DNA of 13,044 nucleotides from REEB76 sp049698775 (GTDB taxonomy: Bacteria > Pseudomonadota > Gammaproteobacteria > Natronospirales > REEB76). Shown piece after piece: positions 6,671 through 13,044 of the stretch. A model generated the notes under the pieces. It worked only from the letters and a program-made list of their open reading frames with translations, searched no databases and had not been told where the DNA came from. Numbering within the stretch: the first letter of the stretch is position 1; every line of letters begins with the position of its first letter. Both the position numbers and the translations under genes were made by a program. The stretch lies in NCBI GenBank assembly GCA_049698775.1, contig JBAVYM010000045.1, forward strand, positions 1 through 13,044. The letters are read 5' to 3'.

Positions 6671-7705
6671 ATGCTGACCACCTGCACTGCCTGCGGCACC
6701 CAGTTCCGCGTCAATACCGGACAGTTGCGCGCGGTGCATGGCTTGGTGCGTTGCAGCCGCTGTCACAGCGTATTCGATGCGTTTGAAACCCTGCGCGAGG
6801 AATTTGAAGCGGCGACGGCCGCTCCGGAAACGGAGATGCCCGATGAACTGAACGCACTCGCCCAGGAAATCATCGCGGCAAAAAACGCGGAACCCGCGCC
6901 GATTTCCGTGGATATCCCGGTCCCTTCCCCGGACACGCCGGACATGGACATCCAGCTCAAGCAAGAAACACCCACGCCGCCGACAGACGATCTGTTCGCG
7001 GATCTGTGGGGCGTATCCCCGGCCGCCACGCCAGCGGGATCCACGCCGGAACCGGCCGCGCCGCTCACGCCCGTGCTGATCGAGGATCACATACCCAAAC
7101 CTCCCGACCTGGCCCGGGATCAGGCGCTCTACCGACATGCGCAACTGCCGCCGCGCGAACGCCGCGCGCCGAAAATGCCGCGTCGTCCGCTGGCCATCAA
7201 TGCCTGGGGGGTGGGCGCGTTATTGTTGGCTCTGTTGCTGGGCGCACAGGTGGTGAACGCGCACCGTGTGGAATTGAGTCACAATCCGATACTGGGTCCG
7301 CCCCTGTCCGGGTTGTATGCGATTCTGGGACATTCGCTGGCGCCACCGCCGAGCTTGAGCACTTGGCAAGTCAGCAACATCAATGTCACCTCCGACCCGG
7401 ATACGCCCGGCGCCTTGTCCATTACCGGCGACCTGCAAAATAACGCGGGTTTTGCCCAAACCTGGCCGCTGCTGCGAGTGGAACTCACGGATCGTTACGG
7501 CGATCCGTTGCGGGCGCGGGATTTCACCGCCGGCGACTATCTGCCCACGAATCGGACCGTGAGCTGGCTTGGCTCGGGCATGGCCACGCGCTTCCGTATT
7601 GACGTAGTGGATCCAGGTCCCGAGGCGGTAGGCTTCCAGGTGCAGCCGTGCCTCGACGTGACCGGCGGCCGCCAGTGCAGCGTCCACACCGCCGCGAGTG
7701 AGTGA
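6671..7705 (+). CDS. Zinc-ribbon and DUF3426 membrane protein of unknown function
   Basis: A 344-residue protein starting immediately after the prmA stop (TGA then ATG, no gap), so translation is probably coupled. Residues 1-40 form an MJ0042-type zinc ribbon: paired cysteines Cys5/Cys8 and Cys28/Cys31 with the SRCHSVFDAFE sequence typical of this family. Residues about 45-170 are acidic and proline-rich, apparently disordered. One membrane span lies at about 178-196, preceded by a basic stretch (RERRAPKMPRR), which predicts the zinc ribbon in the cytoplasm and the C-terminal part in the periplasm. Residues about 200-340 match the general form of DUF3426, a beta-rich domain with WPLLRVELTDRYGDPL. 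The family is widespread next to prmA/accC in proteobacteria but has no established function. A regulatory or envelope-sensing role would be speculation. Confidence 0.85.
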   Translation: MLTTCTACGTQFRVNTGQLRAVHGLVRCSRCHSVFDAFETLREEFEAATAAPETEMPDELNALAQEIIAAKNAEPAPISVDIPVPSPDTPDMDIQLKQETPTPPTDDLFADLWGVSPAATPAGSTPEPAAPLTPVLIEDHIPKPPDLARDQALYRHAQLPPRERRAPKMPRRPLAINAWGVGALLLALLLGAQVVNAHRVELSHNPILGPPLSGLYAILGHSLAPPPSLSTWQVSNINVTSDPDTPGALSITGDLQNNAGFAQTWPLLRVELTDRYGDPLRARDFTAGDYLPTNRTVSWLGSGMATRFRIDVVDPGPEAVGFQVQPCLDVTGGRQCSVHTAASE

Positions 7706-7730
7706 TTTTGCGCGCCGTTTCGCGTGCGTT

Positions 7731-7776
7731 GCGCGCGGATTGCGGTGACATCGCACGCCGCATTGTGCTCGCGCGC
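7731..7776. repeat. GC-rich inverted repeat before the dusB promoter
   Basis: GCGCGCG (7731-7737) can pair with CGCGCGC (7770-7776), and inside it TGCGG (7741-7745) with CCGCA (7758-7762). No T-run follows, so an intrinsic terminator is unlikely. It lies between the DUF3426 gene and the dusB promoter and could slow readthrough or form a cruciform. It may simply reflect GC-rich composition, as GC alternation is frequent in this gap. Confidence 0.3.
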
Positions 7777-7815
7777 GATGGACGCCTATAAATCCTCGCG
7801 GCTTGGAATTCAAGT

Positions 7816-7843
7816 TTGACACTCGCGCGTTTGCAGTTATCAT
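7816..7843 (+). promoter_or_regulatory. Sigma-70 promoter for dusB-fis
   Basis: A perfect TTGACA (7816-7821) is followed after 16 bases by TATCAT (7838-7843, five of six). Transcription would begin near 7850 inside the pyrimidine run CCTTCCCC (7844-7851), leaving a leader of about 34 bases to the dusB ATG. An inverted repeat CTTG-5-CAAG (7802-7814) abuts the -35 and could be an operator or Fis site. In E. coli the dusB-fis promoter is strongly growth-rate controlled, represses itself through Fis and starts with a pyrimidine. The pyrimidine-rich start here is consistent with similar control, which is inferred and not shown. Confidence 0.75.
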
Positions 7844-7883
7844 CCTTCCCCGGTTCCCGGTAGCACACACTCACGACGCACAC

Positions 7884-8870
7884 ATGCGTATAGGGCCGTA
7901 TTCTTTGCGCAACAACGTGGTGCTGGCGCCCATGGCGGGCGTCACCGACCGGCCGTTCCGGCAATTGTGCAAGCGCCTGGGCGCGGGACTCGCGGTATCG
8001 GAAATGGTGACCGCCAAGGCGGAGCTGCGCGACAGCGTCAAAAGCCGGCAGCGGCGCGATCACGATGGCGAGGTAGCACCGCGCATCGTGCAGATCGCGG
8101 GCGCTGAACCCGCCATGCTGGCCGAGGCGGCGCACATGAACGTGGCCGAGGGCGCCCAGATCATTGACATCAACATGGGCTGTCCGGCAAAAAAAGTCTG
8201 CAACAAAGCCGCGGGCTCCGCGCTGTTGCAGAATGAAGAGCTGGTTAGACAAATTCTAGATGCAGTCGTGAACGCCGTGGACGTGCCGGTGACGCTCAAA
8301 ATCCGCACCGGTTGGGATCGGCAACACAAAAACGGCGTGTGTATCGCGAAAATCGCCGAACAGGCCGGCATCCAGGCGCTTGCGGTGCATGGCCGCACCC
8401 GTGCCGACCTGTATGAAGGCGAAGCGGAATACGACACCATCCGTGACATCAAGGCCAGCGTGAGCATTCCGGTGTTGGCCAACGGCGATGTGCACACGCC
8501 GCAGCAGGCCAAAGCCGTGCTGAGCGCGACCGGCGCGGATGCGGTGATGGTGGGCCGCGCCGCCCAGGGACGGCCATGGATTTTCAGGGAGATCGAACAT
8601 TACCTGGCGACCGGCGAGAACTTGCCGCCGCCGGCCAACGAAGAAATTGCCGGGGTTATGCTGAATCATCTCAACAATCTGTACGAGTTTTACGGGGAAT
8701 TCACCGGGGTGCGCGTGGCCCGCAAGCACATCGGCTGGTATCTGAAGACCGTGCCCCACGGGGCGGCTTTCCGGGAGCGCGTGCTGCGGGTGGAAACCGC
8801 ACGCGAACAGCAAACACTTATCCGCGGCTTGTTCGCGGACAACAACAATATGATGGAGTTGGCAGCATGA
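7884..8870 (+). CDS. dusB: tRNA-dihydrouridine synthase B
   Basis: An FMN-dependent enzyme that reduces specific uridines in tRNA to dihydrouridine. The ATG at 7884 gives 328 residues (E. coli DusB, 321). The frame extends upstream to a TTG at 7803, but that codon lies before the predicted transcription start and is rejected. FMN-barrel motifs are complete: VLAPMAGVTDRPFR (13-26), the catalytic-cysteine segment INMGCPAKKV with Cys100, KIRTGWD (139-145), HGRTR (169-173), LANGDV (198-203) and MVGRAAQGRPWIF (222-234). The C-terminal helical domain with RKHIGWY (280-286) binds tRNA. No clear ribosome site precedes the start. The stop overlaps the fis start by ATGA, which is the usual dusB-fis operon. 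Confidence 0.97.
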   Translation: MRIGPYSLRNNVVLAPMAGVTDRPFRQLCKRLGAGLAVSEMVTAKAELRDSVKSRQRRDHDGEVAPRIVQIAGAEPAMLAEAAHMNVAEGAQIIDINMGCPAKKVCNKAAGSALLQNEELVRQILDAVVNAVDVPVTLKIRTGWDRQHKNGVCIAKIAEQAGIQALAVHGRTRADLYEGEAEYDTIRDIKASVSIPVLANGDVHTPQQAKAVLSATGADAVMVGRAAQGRPWIFREIEHYLATGENLPPPANEEIAGVMLNHLNNLYEFYGEFTGVRVARKHIGWYLKTVPHGAAFRERVLRVETAREQQTLIRGLFADNNNMMELAA

Positions 8871-9163
8871 ACAGCAGAGCGGCAGTATCACGGCTGGAGT
8901 TGGTAGCGGGCGGCGCGCAACACGCACCCGCATCCCATTGCCTGCGGGATTTCGCGGAAAAAACCCTGCGACGCTACTTTGCCGATTTGGACGGTCACGA
9001 CCCTTCGGACTTGTACGCCTTCGTGCTGGGCGAAATCGAGCCGCCGCTGCTCAAAACCCTGATGGACTACACCCGCGGCAACCAGTCGCGGGCCTCGGAA
9101 ATCCTGGGCATCAACCGCAGCACGCTGCGCAAAAAGCTCCGTCAATATAAAATCAACACCTGA
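8867..9163 (+). CDS. fis: Nucleoid-associated DNA-binding protein Fis
   Basis: A homodimeric DNA-bending protein that activates rRNA and tRNA promoters and shapes the nucleoid. The ATG at 8867 gives 98 residues, the same as E. coli Fis. GGAG (8855-8858) lies 8 bases upstream and the start overlaps the dusB stop. A larger frame open from 8576 is out-of-frame dusB sequence. The C-terminal helix-turn-helix is nearly canonical: TRGNQSRASEILGINRSTLRKKL at about 69-91, followed by RQYKINT. The central dimer helices are present (LRDFAEKTLRRYF, then DLYAFVLGEIEPPLLKTLM). The N-terminal 25 residues differ freely from the enterobacterial form, as is common outside that order. Expression should follow the promoter at 7816-7843. 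Confidence 0.97.
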   Translation: MNSRAAVSRLELVAGGAQHAPASHCLRDFAEKTLRRYFADLDGHDPSDLYAFVLGEIEPPLLKTLMDYTRGNQSRASEILGINRSTLRKKLRQYKINT

Positions 9164-9170
9164 ATCAAAA

Positions 9171-9216
9171 ACCCTCTCCCTTTGGGGGAGGGTGGCGCGA
9201 AGCGCCGGGTGAGGGT
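9171..9216. repeat. GC-rich palindromic extragenic element between fis and purH
   Basis: ACCCTCTCCC (9171-9180) pairs with GGGGGAGGGT (9184-9193) over 10 bp with one G-T position and a TTT loop. A second hairpin, GGCGC-GAA-GCGCC (9194-9206), follows directly, then GGGTGAGGGT (9207-9216), whose GAGGGT repeats the one at 9188-9193 and can pair alternatively with the first arm. This double-hairpin layout resembles dispersed palindromic (REP-like) elements found between genes in many proteobacteria. It lies 7 bases after fis and could end or stabilise the dusB-fis message, although no T-run follows. Copy number elsewhere in the genome cannot be judged here. Confidence 0.6.
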
Positions 9217-9264
9217 GCCCGACACCACACGGCAACAAATACCGGCCACTCGGGGAAAGATTAC

Positions 9265-10827
<1,563 letters not shown>

Positions 10828-10828
10828 C

Positions 10829-12136
10829 ATGAAAATTCTGGTCATCGGCAGCGGCGGACGTGAACATGCCCTCGCCTGGAAACTGGCGCAGTCGCCGCGC
10901 GTGGATAAGGTATTCGTCGCATCCGGCAACGCCGGCACCGCGCGTGAGCGCAAGTGCGAGAACCTGCGCATCCAGGCCGACAACCTGCGTGGATTGCTAG
11001 ACTTCGCCTTGGCCCAGGGTGTCAGGCTCACGGTGGTGGGGCCGGAACAGCCGTTGGTGGCCGGCATCACGGATGTATTCACCCAAGCCGGGCTCAAATG
11101 CTTCGGCCCGAGTCAGGCGGCGGCGCAGCTTGAAGGTTCCAAGGCGTTCGCCAAGGATTTCCTGACCCGCCATCACATCCCCACGGCCGGGTATGGTGTT
11201 TTTAATCAAGTGGACGCAGCCTTGAAATATCTGCGCGAACATGGCGCGCCCATCGTGGTCAAGGCGGACGGACTCGCCGCCGGCAAGGGTGTGGTGGTGG
11301 CGCAATCCCTGGCCGAAGCGGAAACCGCAGTGCGGGACATGCTGGCCGCCAATATTTTTGGGGAGGCCGGCCATCGCGTGGTGATCGAGGATTTTCTCTC
11401 AGGCGAGGAAGCCAGCTTCATCGTCATGACGGACGGCGAGCACACATTGCCGCTAGCTACTTCCCAGGATCACAAGCGCGTGGGTGAAGGCGACACCGGT
11501 CCCAACACCGGCGGCATGGGCGCGTATTCACCGGCGCCGGTCATCACGACGGAAATCCACGAACGGGTGATGCGGGAGATCATTCGCCCCACCATCAAAG
11601 GTATGGCGGCAGACGGCATGCCCTACACCGGCTTTCTGTATGCCGGTCTCATGATCTCGCCGGAGGGCAAACCCAAGGTCATTGAATTTAATTGCCGTAG
11701 CGGTGATCCCGAAACCCAACCCATCCTGATGCGGCTCAAGTCGGATCTTGTAGAACTGTGCGAAGCCGCACTCGATGGCCGGCTGCAAAAGGTGAAAGCC
11801 GAGTGGGATACGCGCGTGGCGCTAGGCGTAGTGCTGGCGGCGGGCGGCTATCCAGGCGAGTACAAGAAAGGCGATCCCATCAGCGGCCTGCCGCCGTTCC
11901 AGACCGAGTTTGTCAAGGTATTCCACGCCGGCACCGCCGAACAGGATGGCCGCGTGGTCACCCATGGCGGACGCGTGCTCACCGTAACCGCGCTGGGCGA
12001 CAGTGTCGCCGAAGCACGTACCCATGCCTATGAAGTCGCGGAGCATATCCGCTGGCCGGGTCGGTTCTTCCGCAAGGATATCGGTCATCGAGCGCTGGCG
12101 CGGGAAACGCAGAAAAATAACAAACCAGGAAAATGA
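10829..12136 (+). CDS. purD: Phosphoribosylamine-glycine ligase (GAR synthetase)
   Basis: Joins glycine to phosphoribosylamine with ATP, the second step of purine synthesis. The ATG at 10829 gives 435 residues (E. coli, 429). The N-terminal fold begins KILVIGSGGREHALAWKL. The ATP-grasp region includes GSKAFAKDF (103-111), VVKADGLAAGKGVVV (about 145-159), TSQDHKRVGEGDTGPNTGGMGAYSP and the metal-binding IEFNCR with GDPETQP. The residue after NCR is serine (codon AGC at 11699-11701), where the family usually has phenylalanine. The flanking Glu, Asn and GDPE residues are kept, so activity is expected. The last 17 codons, beyond RALARE, are not conserved and overlap the end of the opposing rhs fragment by 52 bases. 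The gene sits one base behind purH and is probably expressed with it. Confidence 0.97.
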   Translation: MKILVIGSGGREHALAWKLAQSPRVDKVFVASGNAGTARERKCENLRIQADNLRGLLDFALAQGVRLTVVGPEQPLVAGITDVFTQAGLKCFGPSQAAAQLEGSKAFAKDFLTRHHIPTAGYGVFNQVDAALKYLREHGAPIVVKADGLAAGKGVVVAQSLAEAETAVRDMLAANIFGEAGHRVVIEDFLSGEEASFIVMTDGEHTLPLATSQDHKRVGEGDTGPNTGGMGAYSPAPVITTEIHERVMREIIRPTIKGMAADGMPYTGFLYAGLMISPEGKPKVIEFNCRSGDPETQPILMRLKSDLVELCEAALDGRLQKVKAEWDTRVALGVVLAAGGYPGEYKKGDPISGLPPFQTEFVKVFHAGTAEQDGRVVTHGGRVLTVTALGDSVAEARTHAYEVAEHIRWPGRFFRKDIGHRALARETQKNNKPGK

Positions 12137-12906
12137 TTGCTGTCAGCGATGTTTGAACTTGTGATCGCCTGCCCCACCGCCGACTCGCTGAAATACCCGC
12201 TCGGGTCGGTTAAGGAGAGCGGATTGTCGTCCACGTATCCATAGCGGTCTCCGCCCTGCATCGGATCGGCCGAGACAAACCGCCCCAAGTCCGGGTCGTA
12301 CACCCGCCCTTCCATGTGCACCAGGCACAGATCCGTCAGGTTCTCGTGCGCCGTGTAGCCGGTGGTCTTGCCCGCCAGCGTGGCCGTGCAACTGCCCCAG
12401 GCCGCGCTCACAAACGCACCCGTTCCGCTCGTCGCCCGCGCCTTGCCCCACGCATCGTAGGAATACTGCACCACGTTCTGACCGTTGCCATCCGAGACCG
12501 CCTCCACGCTCCCCAGGTGATCCGCATACATGTAGCTCACCGTCTCCGTGGCACTCGTGCCGGAACTGCCCGCAAAACTGTCCACCGCCACCAGTTCACT
12601 CCCGGCCAGAATGTTGTTGCGGTAGGTGGTCACCCCGGTGTTGCCGTCGTAACACACCTCGAACAAGTCCCCCACATAGGTTGTGGTCACGGTATCGCCA
12701 CTGGGCTCGGTATCCACCCGCGTCAGCCGCTCGCGCTGCGGTCCGTAGCTGAAGCTCTCGGTGCCCGTACCGCTGATCAAGGCCGGCTTGTTATAGGAGG
12801 TCCAGGTGATGCTCCGGCCCCCGCCCACCGTCAGGTTGCCATCGGCATCATATTGATAGGTATAGACCGTGCCGCCGGCACACTGGCACAGTTTTTGCAA
12901 TTCAGG
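12085..12906 (-). pseudogene. Truncated rhs/YD-repeat gene, core-domain end only
   Basis: On the - strand, an open frame from a stop at 12907-12909 to 12085 encodes the end of an RHS-repeat protein. Numbered from a TTG at 12898-12900 (271 residues), it shows YD repeats (YTYQYDADGNLT, 13-24; YSYDAWGKAR, 146-155), the DHLGSV motif (127-132) and the RHS-associated core ending GRVYDPDLGRF, then DRYGYVDDNPLSLTDPSGY (218-236). Full RHS proteins exceed 1,000 residues, are exported and carry a variable toxin tip after the core. Here no secretion signal or N-terminal shell region exists, the IS-like end stands about 13 bases upstream, and the tip is only about 35 residues, half of it antisense to purD. 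There is no start with a ribosome site. It is most likely a dead remnant cut at both ends; a displaced orphan tip is less likely because no toxin domain follows. Confidence 0.8.
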
Positions 12907-12918
12907 TCACTCTTACGC

Positions 12919-13044
12919 GGGGGTGTAAGAAAGTTTGTGTATTCGGTCATCCTGGCAGAGAGTGCCGAACCATTATAAGGAGTGACGATGACCGTAGCCA
13001 AGCCAATGATTTCCAATGATCTGATTGATACCTTGCTGAAAGAC
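12919..13044 (+). mobile_element. Left end of a probable IS256-family insertion sequence
   Basis: GGGGGTGTAAG (12919-12929) followed by AAAGTTTGTGTA has the G-rich start and TTTGTGTA core seen in inverted repeats of IS256-family elements. It lies where the rhs reading frame breaks off and 69 bases before a transposase-like start. The right end, the matching inverted repeat and any target duplication lie beyond the window. The exact first base is uncertain. The bases CTTAC (12912-12916) just outside form a small inverted repeat with GTAAG (12925-12929). Confidence 0.55.
12988..13044 (+). CDS. IS256-family (mutator-type) transposase, first 19 residues
   Basis: The ATG at 12988 follows a strong ribosome site, TAAGGAG (12976-12982), with 5-base spacing. 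The 19 codons before the window ends read MTVAKPMISNDLIDTLLKD. This resembles the N-terminus of IS256-family transposases, which commonly start with a short polar stretch, then a motif like MISxELIDxLLK, then KPEDL. None of the catalytic DDE residues are within the window, so the assignment rests on this short start and the IS-like end upstream. A small hairpin (GGCA 12954-12957 with TGCC 12963-12966) lies between the IS end and the ribosome site. Confidence 0.55.
   Translation, partial: MTVAKPMISNDLIDTLLKD

Noticed and set aside
7803..7883. TTG start for dusB
   Set aside because: It lies upstream of the strong promoter at 7816-7843 and adds residues absent from the family.
12085..12180. A toxin domain at the rhs tip
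   Set aside because: Only about 35 residues follow DPSGY and half of them are antisense purD, which is too short for any known tip toxin.
12316..12978. 220-residue + strand frame opposite rhs
   Set aside because: Antisense to the rhs core, whose YD and DPSGY motifs are unmistakable; the + strand product has no recognisable features.

Overview
The window looks like a chromosome segment from a GC-rich gammaproteobacterium outside the Enterobacterales. The order aroQ-accB-accC-prmA-(zinc-ribbon/DUF3426 gene)-dusB-fis-purH-purD is a familiar gammaproteobacterial housekeeping neighbourhood, and the 98-residue Fis and dusB-fis pairing are typical of that class. The species cannot be named from sequence alone.

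Positions 1-3088 hold a redox/metal cluster on the + strand: the 3' end of cutA, dsbD and a membrane-anchored TlpA/ResA-type thioredoxin, joined by stop/start overlaps (ATGA at 168-171, TTGA at 2462-2465). DsbD moves reducing power from the cytoplasm across the inner membrane, and the TlpA-like protein is a plausible periplasmic recipient. This DsbD is unusual in carrying two complete N-terminal periplasmic domains.

Positions 3089-3369 are a 281-base non-coding gap. It contains a promoter-like pair, a segment that can fold into a long interrupted rod, and an intrinsic-terminator-like hairpin about 50 bases before aroQ. It may be a small RNA gene or an attenuated leader of aroQ-accBC, and is the least explained stretch here.

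Positions 3370-6670 encode type II dehydroquinase (aroQ), the biotin carrier and biotin carboxylase subunits of acetyl-CoA carboxylase (accB, accC) and ribosomal protein L11 methyltransferase (prmA). A zinc-ribbon, single-span membrane protein of unknown function follows directly (6671-7705). A near-consensus sigma-70 promoter at 7816-7843 then serves dusB-fis, whose reading frames overlap by ATGA.

A GC-rich palindromic extragenic element at 9171-9216 separates fis from purH. purH and purD follow with a one-base gap and supply the last two steps of IMP synthesis and the glycinamide ribonucleotide step.

After purD the character changes. A truncated rhs (YD-repeat) gene lies on the - strand tail-to-tail with purD. 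Its upstream side is cut off by the left end of what looks like an IS256-family insertion sequence, whose transposase start is the last thing in the window. Everything up to purD is orderly core genome; the accessory material begins there. I found no clear novel multi-gene system. The best leads are the 3131-3317 RNA/leader region, the duplicated DsbD sensor domain and the rhs/IS junction.
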